Assembly: GCA_963513935.1 (NCBI GenBank)
Contig: OY740768.1
Coordinates: 33,354,216-33,418,215, forward strand
Source: Aphrophora alni
Taxonomy: Eukaryota > Arthropoda > Insecta > Hemiptera > Aphrophoridae
Direction: 5' to 3'
DNA length: 64,000 bases
Part shown: positions 26,005 to 36,114 of the stretch, piece after piece
How positions within the stretch are numbered: the stretch's first letter is position 1
Layout of the letters: every line of letters starts with the position of its first letter
Translations under genes and position numbers: made by a program
The notes under the pieces: model-generated
The model's database searches: none
What the model was told of the DNA's origin: nothing
Seen by the model: the letters and a program-made list of their open reading frames with translations, nothing else

Positions 26005-26054
<50 letters not shown>
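26005..26054. repeat. (TA)n microsatellite
   Basis: Pure alternating TA for about 50 bases. Confidence 0.95.
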
Positions 26055-26059
<5 letters not shown>

Positions 26060-27515
26060 AACATTTAATTTTTGTAATTTACAATCATTTTTAAAGATTA
26101 AATGCCAGTTGTCAACAATAAACTAAATACACTCAACATTCTATTATTGCTTTATTTTAATACTTCTTATAAGGTTTCATATTTTATAATTATTCATAAA
26201 TTTCTCTATAACTCATTTTAACTCAAAATAGGTCAACGGAGCATAACTGAAGGTACTCCAATGATAGTTACTAACTTTGGTGAAACATTTCATAAATTAA
26301 CAAACATCTCATAATTATCAGATTCAGTATTCATATCCTCAATTTAAATTAACAAAATATACTTTTGTAACCACTAATTCCTTAAACTATTAAAACTTGA
26401 ATTTACTTATTTGATAATATCCCAATCCAGTGTTCACTCACAGTTACATCACTGGTCAAAATTTCCCTGCATACCCCTGATCACCACACCCCAACTCTCT
26501 ACTGTCTACGTTCCGTGTCTGTTTATTTCCGATGCTTGGTTCCAACACTCGTTTTGTGCATTTTCTTATTTTCAAAGTCTCTTGTCCGGCGTTCCCTATA
26601 GTACATTAACCTGAGTTTTCAGCTCACTCCACATCCGTTTAGTTATCAGCTTCTTGTACTAATTATTATTAAGAAGCATATTCCTAACTATTTCCTAAAT
26701 ATTTTTAATGTGGTTTCTTGTACCCTAATTATTTATCCCCCAACACCATCTTTATAGAAATTAAATTACCTCAATATGCACTTTTTGGTTTTATGTTGAA
26801 AAGTTTCCTCCGAGGAATGCTTTCCAGACTCCCTCTCCCATCTTCGTGCTCTGAGAGAATGTTACCAGTGTTACCTCCTCTCTAGACAATAATTCTGTTT
26901 ACGTCACTGTTATAGACTTTAATTTGAGTGCATCTTATTATTTTCCAATCATAACACTTTAATTAGGAAACATTGTCGTTGTTTAGGACTTACAATACCA
27001 ACCGTGTTATTATTATGTTAGATTTTTAATGTTAATTGCTCGTTATCGGTTGCAAAATAGTTTGAAATAAAAGTTTAAGGTTTTAACGAAATAAATTACA
27101 AAAAGTAAATCAGTTTGTTGATGACCTCATTTGAAATCAGTAAGACTTTGACAATTAAGTGATAGTAATTATCATAATTACTCACGTAAATTAGTTTAAA
27201 TATGATAAAAATTTAGAACAAAATGGAGAACGCGATCAATTTTATCACTAGCTGAAAAATATATAGTTTGTTGCAATATAGTTTTGTCAAACGATGGTTA
27301 AATAATGTTTTCCATAAAACATTTGTCGCAATACTTTAAAATAAACTTTAAAATTCATTACTTTTTATCAAGTGACTTTTAATTTCTGTGCATAGATGAT
27401 TACATTGCAAAATCTTGGAAAAGTATTTTAAATACTAGTTTAGGGTGCCAAGCGACAATTGGAAGTCTATTAGAAAGTTATTAGAGCAAGGAGGTATATC
27501 ATATGACACGGTTAT
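26060..27515. other. Non-coding DNA, pyrimidine-rich block at 26410-26900
   Basis: 26410-26900 is C-richer on the plus strand (CACCACACCCCAACTC near 26484). It carries no protein match in any frame. It might be an old LTR or other repeat, but nothing identifies it. The remainder is AT-rich and featureless. Confidence 0.35.
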
Positions 27516-27519
27516 ACGG

Positions 27520-28034
27520 TTTTAAAATGCTTAAGTTTACACCAGTACAAAATTATAGCTGCGCATGAATTGAAACCTGGCGACAGTACTAAGTGTAAAC
27601 CGTGAAGGACAGGGCATTTCGGATTTCAGAGATGAGGCGTACTTTCATTTGTCGAGATACATCAACAGTCGAAACTCACTTGTTTGGTGTGCTCACAATC
27701 ACCAGGAAATCCACAAGCTCCCGCTGTATAGTGAGAAGGATGATGTTTGGACTGGAATGTCGCGTAAAAGCATAATGGGGCTTATTACTCTCAACTTTCA
27801 ACAGTACTGTATCAGTTTTTGTATAATTTCGTTGTACAATTAACATAAGATGAAATAGTCAAGGCTGGCATTCTGGAACGACGTGGTTTTGGATCACTAT
27901 TAAAATTATTTTGCCTCCAAGAACGTCAGATCTGTCATGATAAATTCTATACTTGTCATGGTATATATCGAAGTGTATACACCCTCAAGAAATTACAGGA
28001 GACCGGCGATGAACATTTTCAGCACCGTTTGTAA
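27520..28034 (+). pseudogene. C-terminal part of a Tc3/mariner-like transposase, frameshifted
   Basis: Degenerate DDE/D transposase. After a KMLKFTP start the frame changes to YKIIAAHELKPGD, which is the PYK...HEL motif just before the catalytic core in this family. A deletion then joins it to DEAYFHLSRYINSRNSLVW, the second-Asp region (usually SDEA.FHL.GYVN.QN.R.W). HEIH-like and LPLYSEK-like motifs follow, then VWTGMSRKSIMGLI (usually VW..ISR..I.GPI). Further pieces in other frames end at GDEHFQHRL and a stop at 28032-28034, matching the usual ...G.HFQHLL C-terminus. The DNA-binding half is absent and several frame changes are needed, so it is inactive. The fragment is unrelated in detail to the relics at 18239 and 30777, so it represents a separate insertion. 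No terminal inverted repeats were found. Confidence 0.75.
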
Positions 28035-28122
28035 ATAGGTGATCACAGTGATTTAACTACTTTTGCCTCTCATGTACTGTAATCATCAGATGCACAGCAA
28101 CTATTTAATAATCTTGTACCTT

Positions 28123-28183
28123 AATACAAGATAATCTTGTATTAATAATATTGTAATGATACAAGATTTAATTATCTTGTATC
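28123..28183. repeat. Two adjacent near-perfect palindromes built on ATACAAGAT
   Basis: 28123-28143 is AATACAAGAT-A-ATCTTGTATT (10-bp arms, 1-nt centre). 28158-28183 is GATACAAGAT-TTAATT-ATCTTGTATC (10-bp arms, 6-nt centre). The same ATCTTGTA core occurs again near 28111. They lie about 90 bp after the transposase relic's stop. They may be subterminal repeats of that element or a separate palindrome cluster. Confidence 0.75.
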
Positions 28184-28189
28184 AGAAAT

Positions 28190-30770
28190 ATAAACTTGAG
28201 ATCGGAACCAATGATTTAAAATATTTTACTTATTAAATTGGATTATAAAAAGTTCATTCTACAATAGGATTAATCAATGAGTGGCATTTTTTAAAGACTG
28301 AACGCGGCTTTTACACTCCTGGCACTTCAACATAAGAGACATTTTGTGCTCTTGATTACTACTAGTTGATCTAATTGTGTGTCATTCCCTTCCTTAGTCC
28401 CTAAACCTGTTTTGGTGGGATTTCTCTTCTATAGAGGACGAAGATCAGGAATCTCCTTCGCACCAATTTACAGATATTAAAAATACCTCTCTTTTTGTCT
28501 GTTGTTTTCACAGTCTTGGAATGTCATAATATTTGTATTAATCAGTTAAAGTGTGCTAACATTTTTTGATAGATTGATAATGGCGTTTATATTATCATTT
28601 AACTGTTAAATTATCTTCGTTTAATTATTTATTCATATCTTTCGTAATTTGTTTAAAATTAAAACAACGTAAAAGAAATGAAGTACCTTAAGTAATAATT
28701 CCTGCCATTAGTCTTGAAAATAGAATACATTATTTTTGTATTCATGAAAACAACGGTATTATAAAGTAAACTCATTTAAATATTAGGTTGCGCTTCAAGT
28801 GCAGGGAAATGACAACCTTATCAATATTGTGTGGTTAAGTTGGTCAGCTTTCTTCTAGATAGTTTTATTTATTCTTTACCTACATTATAGTTATATCGTC
28901 TTCTGCATTTTGTTAGTAACTTTTTTTTAAACATTAACGAGCTTTGAGCCAGTCAAATGTATCGGAAATCTTATCGACAACTCCTGCTTGATAATATAAT
29001 GTATTTGAGAAAAGTGTTATTTATATTTATTTTAATTTTATTTTAAAATTTAAAAAAGTATTTTAAGGTCGTAAAATATAGGGAAATCGTGGATTTCTTT
29101 AGATAATGAAATATACAATCTAACAACTAATTAGAATAGTTTATTAATTTAAGATTTTACAAAATTTAGTAATTTGTAAGTAACTTAATATTTTTTGTAC
29201 AATATAAAGAACAAAAAAAATCATTAGAATGAGTAACATTGATTTGTACATACTTCAAACAATATTATTCTTGATCCCATCCTTACCTTCTACACAGAAT
29301 TGCTGGCGTTGGACAATTTTGTTGGAAATCTATCAACATTTATTGGGCAAAGTGACAGAAGACCTTCCTTTCTATATTTCCTTCGTCGTTATGAAGGCTG
29401 AGAAGTCGATACGTTATGTCTCTAAAGTGATACATCAAACTTGAATTTATCGACCAAGATTTGATTCAATAATTTTAACATTGACGAATTTTACGTAATG
29501 CAAGTAAAAAAGGATAAGTTATACAAATAGACTAGTGCATATTTTATGACGTTACATTTCAAATTTGATACATTATGTTGATTGATGTTATGTCATCCAT
29601 TTGAGTTGCATACAAATTTAAAATTGCAATAACTTATACTGGATAATAAATTTAGGACTTGTTTCAAACTATTATTATATTGTCATTTTCCTTTTAAAAT
29701 TGTGATTGTCGAAATATATTGCAATTTCTAATACAAGTGGTACTATTATGAGAGGGAAAATTCTTTGGTAACTAGAAAAAGTGTAACGACAATTTGAAGT
29801 TATATAGAAACAATCGCATATATAAGATCTTAACTTTTGACGTTTAATGAAAGAAATAGGTAATTAAAATCGAAATTTCTTTACTCAAAAAACAACTTGT
29901 CCAGTACTTATTGGCAAGAAAAATCTTAAAGCAAGTATCGAAAAATGCCATTATTAACTTGCCTCAGGATTTTATCATCACAGTTAAGCTACGTGTCTAG
30001 AAAATGGAAAATAGATAAATTTGATATTATAAAAAGATCTGGTAAACCACTCAAAGGAGATATCATATCGTCCAGATATATACATCCCGGTAAATATGTG
30101 TTACCAGTATTACTTAAATCGTTTAAAAAGCTTCTCTTAAGGAGATTATACCAATAATCCACAAAAACATTTAATATTACATAAGTTTTAATTTGTTAGT
30201 AATCACTCAAGAATAGATAAATGTAAACAATTAAAACGTCATAAATTATTACTAGATGTGTTCTACATTCTTTTCTATGGAGATATTTTCCTATTTAGTC
30301 TTCTGAAAAATATGAACATTTTTAACTTAATGATAAATTAAAATCAATTCTCCCCCACCTCTAAGAAAAAACAATTATTAAAATCATGCTTAAAAGACAG
30401 GTATTTCAGAGTTCGAATCTTTGGGAGATCAATCATTATAAACTGTTTTTATACGAGCAAGTGTTGTTCAGCTTTGAAAATGTGCCAAGAAAACTCATGT
30501 AGAACTATACAAACAATTTAAAGCAATAATAAATTTATACTAACACAAAGTTATTTAAGTTTTAACTAAGTTAAGTTTTAAGCAGATTATTTTGAAATCA
30601 TACAGCTTATAATAGTAATGTATTTGTAATACAGATTGTGCCAATAGTAGGTATACAGTATATAGTAAATAATAATATTAAATGTTTTGATTATTATTAA
30701 TAAATTTAAATTAATTTTAAGTAAGTTTCTTACTTTAGTAAGAGGATTTTATTTGGCCTTTCGTTGTTTA
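28190..30770. other. AT-rich non-coding DNA
   Basis: No recognisable gene or element. Open frames at 29229-29444 and 29945-30157 encode peptides of 70 or so residues with no family I know. The second is Lys/Leu-rich and starts MPLLTCLRILSS; I would not call it a gene. Confidence 0.4.
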
Positions 30771-30776
30771 ACGTCT

Positions 30777-31775
30777 TCAGTGCTTAAAATGTCCTCCATC
30801 AACTTTACTACCTACCTGAAACAGTTTGATACATAGTTCGATACAAATGTCTTTCTCAATCAACGTCCATAAATCCATTTGTTATGAACTCTGTAACTAA
30901 TTGTGTTTACTTTTCACTACTCCCCTCCCCCCCAATCAAATACTCCATTGGTGTAAGGTCGAAATAATATGGCGAACAGTTAATCCTGCCTCGTCTTTCA
31001 ATCCAATGTTATCGGAAGACGTTGTTTAATGTAGCTCTTTTACTACCATAGCATAATGAAGAAAACTCCCATCTTCCTGGAAGTACAGTTTGAAGTTAGC
31101 TCAATCTCTGTGTTGTGGCACTATCACGTCGTAGTTAATTAATTGTTACAATCTGTTTATTGTTCCGTCAAATTAGAATACCACCGCTGGAGAGTGCACT
31201 GGATACTGTGACGCCTGACTGGTTTAATTGAGATTCAGTAGTCAAATAGGGATTTTCATCTGCCCAATAAACACAGTTATGTTTTGCTCACGTGACTTGA
31301 AACAGAGCTCATCTGATCGGATGATATTATCAAGTAGTTCTTGTTCGTCAGATATTTGGTTAAGCATGATTTCACAGAATTACAACCGCCTGTTTAGGTC
31401 GTCCAACAGAAAACCATGTAACAATCTCGGGAAGAACGGTTTTACATAATTTTATAAATAAAGCGGCATATGACGTTCATGGTAACGACAGTTCTTGAGC
31501 CGCACGTCGTGTAGACTTATATTGGCTAAAAACAAATATCAACAAAGTCGCAATGATCTTATGTTCTTCTGCTATCCGTCCTAGTTCGTCCAGATTTTGA
31601 TGCATTAGTTACAGAACCTCTAGCATCAAACTTGTCTCTGGTAAGATAGATAGAGGTATAATGGTAGGAACACTTCGACCCGTGCTGTATTTACCCGCTT
31701 GGTATTCTCAGTTTTCCAACACTGCTTCGCAGTCCACTTTCTTTGTTCTTTGATTAACGATCATTTACAATATCT
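30777..31775 (-). pseudogene. Near full-length Tc3/mariner-like transposase, decayed
   Basis: Read on the minus strand, almost the whole transposase can be followed, with stops and frame changes. In order: an STGRSVPTI linker, the STRRAAQELSLPRT helix-turn-helix segment (near 31500), FCEIMLNQI and DELCFK (first catalytic region), VYWADENPYLTTESQ with NQSGVTV and ALSSGGI (near 31150-31270; usually YWADENPH...GVTVWGALS..GI.GP), VVPQ-like remnants, HWIERRGRIN, FDLTPMEYL (the DLTP.D catalytic block near 30960) and finally SKVDGGHFKH with a stop at 30777-30779. About 1 kb fits the usual 330 residues. Key acidic residues are partly lost: the usual DLTP-x-D is DLTPME. It is dead. It was probably autonomous when inserted. 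No inverted ends were identified. Confidence 0.8.
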
Positions 31776-31789
31776 GCAAGGAAAAAATA

Positions 31790-32375
31790 ATTATTGTATT
31801 AATGTGTTCACCTACTTCGCCCCATCTTTTTTGGCGATCTTTTGACGTATACATTTTAACGATGTTTGTATCTTTTTAATGTATACAGACAGATTAAAGA
31901 GCTACAAAGATCGTAGAGGCAAAGTATCTACGTATGCGAGGAGTTAGACGATATATTTATTTATGAATAGAGAGCAAATACAGTTATAATTTAGTATATC
32001 ATTATTATGTACAAGTTGTCCTGAAAAGGAATGGCAAAGACACAATATGCCATTAGTTAATATGATTGGGTAAAATTGATAAAATATTATAACTATACAA
32101 TCATAAAATTAATAAGACACTTGAGGGGAAATGTTCAGACCTAGTAGATACTGCAAAACCTTTATTTATCCTCGATATGTTTATTCCATTAAACATTTTA
32201 GAAATTGAGCTCTAAAACTAATTTATTAACGTACACTTCGATATTAAGTAGTTTTATTATTTAATACGTTAATAATTTGAAAAAAAAAAATTTTTTCACA
32301 ATATTACAATAACCAAACAATTTATAACTAGTATATTTTTTTCACAGCTTAGACATAAACGTAGAAATTAGATCG
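31790..32375. other. AT-rich non-coding DNA
   Basis: Probably contains the 5' end of the transposase relic's element, but no terminus could be fixed. Nothing else was recognised. Confidence 0.4.
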
Positions 32376-32379
32376 AGAA

Positions 32380-32975
32380 CATTTTCCACTGTAAACATGA
32401 CCAAATAACGTATATCTAATGTATTTTTCAATGTACAAATTGTTTTACATAATACTAAACATAAACGAATATCTGTTATATTTTTACATAATCCATATTA
32501 TAACGGACCAACACACTCCTGGAATTATTTCAACCGAAAACATTACTGCACATATCTAAACAACATTAATATAGTGTATATTCCATAAACTTTCATTGTC
32601 ACGCAGATAATAAAGATATACATACATCTATAGAATTTTTCTGCCCCTACATAATTAAACATAAACAAACAATTTACACCCTATTTATTTCCACTGCGCA
32701 CATTGTTTGAATGCCTAGAGTACACATAGTCTGTTTCCATTCCTCACATAATCTTATCTAAAAAAGCAAAGAATATCCAGTGTTTTTTAACTGTAAACAT
32801 AAAAGTAACCTCTCACATCCAAACAATATTCATTTTGTCTGTTTCAACTGTGGACATAATTTGTTTTGATCAAATTATCGCACATAACTAATCAAAACAC
32901 ACGTACATCTATTGTATTTTCCACTGCTCACATAATCACACATAACTAAACAACGTACACTCCACTTGTCATCCT
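32380..32975. repeat. Decayed minisatellite, about 50-bp period
   Basis: A motif of the form TTTTCCACTG(n)nnACATAA recurs at about 32387, 32429, 32485, 32541, 32638, 32691, 32737, 32789, 32845 and 32921, mostly spaced 46-57 bp. An ACATAA-nTAAACA-type segment is repeated between the anchors (best copies at 32650-32680 and 32935-32965). Roughly ten diverged units fill 600 bp. Divergence between units is high, so the array is old. It encodes nothing recognisable. Confidence 0.65.
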
Positions 32976-32979
32976 CGGT

Positions 32980-34135
32980 TACGCTACAACAAACTTGTCT
33001 AAGTGTTTACAAGTCACGTTTTCAATTCGGCGAACCCACAAATAACTTTCGGAATATAAAATCTGAACACGTCAGTGACAAAACCGATTACTCTCTTTTA
33101 TTACCTTTTGTACAAAAATATCATAATATAAGACTTTTAATAAAAAATCTTAATTATTAAATTTGTCTATGTTTCCTACATCTAAGTTATATCTTTTTTA
33201 TAGTTCCATACAAAACTAATTTTTAACAATAAATATCATTATTGTAAATACGGTAATGTAACGTGGACGTTGTCAAAGAAGAATCCATATTACTTATTAA
33301 TAAAAGTAATAACGCAGATTTACTGAAAATTATTTTTTTATAGTTTTTTTTAACGCTCTTGAAGCACGAGGAAGGTTTTTTTTTTATTTATAAATACGTA
33401 AAATACATAAATTCCTTTATAATTAAATTCTTTGTTGTTAGGATTATTATGACAGGTGTTCGAAGTGGCGGTTTCTTTTTCAGAAACAATAGTGTTTCAT
33501 CAATCATGCGTGGCATGTCTTAATGTATTTACATTTATGTGAGCTACGTTTTGAATAATTGCTTTTCTTTCAGTTCTTTAGATTTATCTCTAACGATTGA
33601 AGGTCTTCCTGGCCCCTTTATGTCCCCAACTGACCCGGTGGTCTCCAACTTACTAACAAGATTTTTATACGCGACTATACTGCACATTCCATTCCTGGAA
33701 ACTTTCTTAATTCAGCTGATAAACTCAGTTCACGATAAATTTCGTTTACATTTGTATGCAATGCGTGTTTGTAAAGGTAACGTCATGAAAAAAATAATTA
33801 ATTAATTGTAAACTACTACAAGTTTACCAGTTACAAGTGTTTCCTGTGTTTGAAATTACTAAAACAACTCGTTGTTATATCAACAAATAAATAGCAATCA
33901 ATATAACGGCTGGTGTTTTAATAAATTCCAATTACATCTGCATACAATAAAGAGTTTTATCGGGGATTGGACAATAATATCGCTAGCTGGATCTCCACCA
34001 TTCTTTGTTTTTTTAGTTTACGATTATCTAAGCATATTTCCTAACAGATCTCTTTCTTTTTCTTGCCGAACTTTTGCTAAGGGCAAGGGATCTCTCTTCA
34101 TCTATATTATGTGTTCAATTTAATAAATTAATAAC
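32980..34135. other. Non-coding DNA, no recognised element
   Basis: Frames at 33539-33805 and 33872-34123 are the longest. The first includes a LPGPFMSPTDPVVSN segment in GC-richer DNA but matches no family I recognise and shows no splice or promoter context. Confidence 0.35.
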
Positions 34136-34139
34136 ATGA

Positions 34140-34430
34140 ATAGAAATTTATTTTGACTACGGTGAAGGGGTCGGAATCCCCAGTAGGCGTCGGTGAAAAT
34201 GCAATGTTTATTAATTTATTTTTATTTGCTTTTAAGTTAGGGATCATTTTATGCTTTGGTTGTCGTAGGGCATTCACAATAATTTATCGCCTTTAAATAA
34301 ATAAACAAAAACTTGAACCCACAACGGAAGTCACGAAATGACTACGGTTCGAACCGTTCACTGATTTGAGAAACGACGCCTTAAACCGCATGGCTACCAC
34401 AACACGGAAATGTGTACTTTTCACAACATT
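34140..34430 (-). mobile_element. tRNA-derived SINE (tRNA-Ser/Leu-like head)
   Basis: On the minus strand the 5' head has a Pol III box A (TGGTAGCCATGCGG, 34386-34399), then TTTAAGGCGTCG, then a box B (GGTTCGAACC, 34346-34355). A second box-B-like GGGTTCAAG lies near 34316. The TGG...GCGGTTTAAGGCGTC order is the head of class II (Ser/Leu) tRNAs. The anticodon arm and acceptor pairing are not intact, so this is not a functional tRNA. A tRNA-unrelated body of about 170 bp follows and ends with a GC-rich CTGGGGATTCCGACCCC near 34150-34170. A-rich tail and target duplication were not resolved. Confidence 0.6.
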
Positions 34431-34434
34431 TCAA

Positions 34435-35960
34435 TTTTTAGTTCGCCTTACACTTTACTTATGTTTCTACCGATGATACACTAAAATTCTACCAGATATA
34501 GTTTTATCGTTTGTCATATTATTTACTAAACTTTTAATATCTGGCAAAAATAAAGTAATATAATAATGGCAAGTGTTGACTTATTTTGCTCAATTGTAAT
34601 AGATTCTCAATTGCATAATTCTAGTGTGTTCTAACATTATTTCATAAGATCTATAAGCAATCGTTTAAGATCCAACTAACTTGTTAAATATAGTTTTTAC
34701 GTTTAATGTTCATCAACTCCTTAAACCAGAATGTTTAAGATAAATATACCTTCTTTACTCGCACCTTTGACAAGCTATTAGATAGTTTCATGTTTATTCA
34801 GGTTACAGCTATCACGCCGAATGGCTATTATTAACATATTATGCACATCATTTTATCCGTATCTTATTTTGCTTCAACTTAAATCCATTGTATTCAAACT
34901 GTTAACATTTGCATTTTATGTTTATGTTATATTTACATTTTATTTGCCCACATATACATGTATTAAACTATTTAACATTGTTTGAAGTATACAAAAGACA
35001 CTGTTTCAACTGAAGCAAAACGACGAGTTTCTTGCAACAAACTCTATTCGCTGTGCTGTGTTATAACGTACCAAAGTAATATCCCCGTTCTTTGCATAGG
35101 CTTATATTAAAAGGTTCTACGCCTTTGTTATATGGTTTCACGATAATGCCCTGAGATTACCCGTAATTTAGTTTTAGCTCAAGTTATATCAAGACAACAC
35201 AAGCAGACACAAGGAAAACAATATTCAATCTAATCTGAGAGAGAGGAGGATCTGTGTTGAAATATCGTTCCTACAACAATATGGAATATATGTTCTTATG
35301 TGACAATATATTGTTGTGATATTTACTTATATTTTAATTTTCTAAAAAAAGAAAACGAATATTGAAATATTTTATTGACTGAATTGTATTAGAGTAGCCT
35401 ATTATCTAAATATAATTAGATTTTATTGAGAGCAGTAAATTAAATTTGGGAAAGAAGTACCAAATTAAATTTTTGGTGATTTAATTTATTTGTGAGGGGT
35501 CATTAGTAAAATGTGTAAGACGTTAAAACAAAATAAAATACGATATTTGTTTTTAGTAAGTACCAATAATCGTGTGAAAAGGTCATATAATGCCAAAAAA
35601 CAACGAAGTAAAAATACAAAGTTCAACAGTTTAATTTTCTTATTTATATATAATGTTTTCCCTTAAATGTTTTCTTTTATCAATGTATACAGAAGGTGTG
35701 AGGGTCGAAAAATCGATTACAAAATTGTACAATAATTTGAGGTTTCTGGTATTTAACCATATTAAAAAACGCTAGAAAACCATTGAAAATTATAGTGCAC
35801 ATATTTGAAAGGATGGTTACCTAATTACGGTCAGTTTTTGTTGCCCATTCTAAAATCAACAATGTTAGTGACCGTGTCTAATCGTGAGACATATATTTGT
35901 TATTTTTCTGTTTTTTATCTTCCTGGTGATCACCGGAAAAAAATAAAATATCGACCCGTA
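34435..35960. other. AT-rich non-coding DNA
   Basis: Nothing recognised beyond A/T-rich sequence. Confidence 0.45.
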
Positions 35961-35962
35961 GT

Positions 35963-36112
35963 TCTTGAATAGTCTAATGTCGTGAGGTTCGGGATTGGTC
36001 AGGGGATACCTGATGAAAGAGAGGGATCCAATCTAAGACTAAGTGTAAACCCAGCTACCATCTCTCGGCATTGTCAAGCCCGTACTCAGAATAATGAGCC
36101 CCTGAGGGCTGT
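35963..36112 (+). repeat. Dispersed repeat family A, copy 3
   Basis: Carries the family A order: CTTGAATAGTCTAATGTCG, GAGGTTCGGG, TGAAAGAGAGGGATCCAATC, CCAGCTACCATCTCTCGGC and a GAGCCCC end. It matches copies 1 and 2 (7530, 12255) over most of its length with indels. Confidence 0.6.
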
Positions 36113-36114
36113 TG

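Noticed and set aside
32375..32980. CRISPR array
   Set aside because: The spaced repeats are diverged throughout and there are no constant repeat units or cas genes; the setting is eukaryotic.
33539..33805. Small protein gene of 88 codons
   Set aside because: No recognisable family, no splice or promoter context, and the ends are low-complexity.
34346..34399. A functional tRNA gene
   Set aside because: Boxes A and B are present, but the anticodon arm and acceptor stem do not pair and a second box-B-like sequence follows; a SINE fits better.
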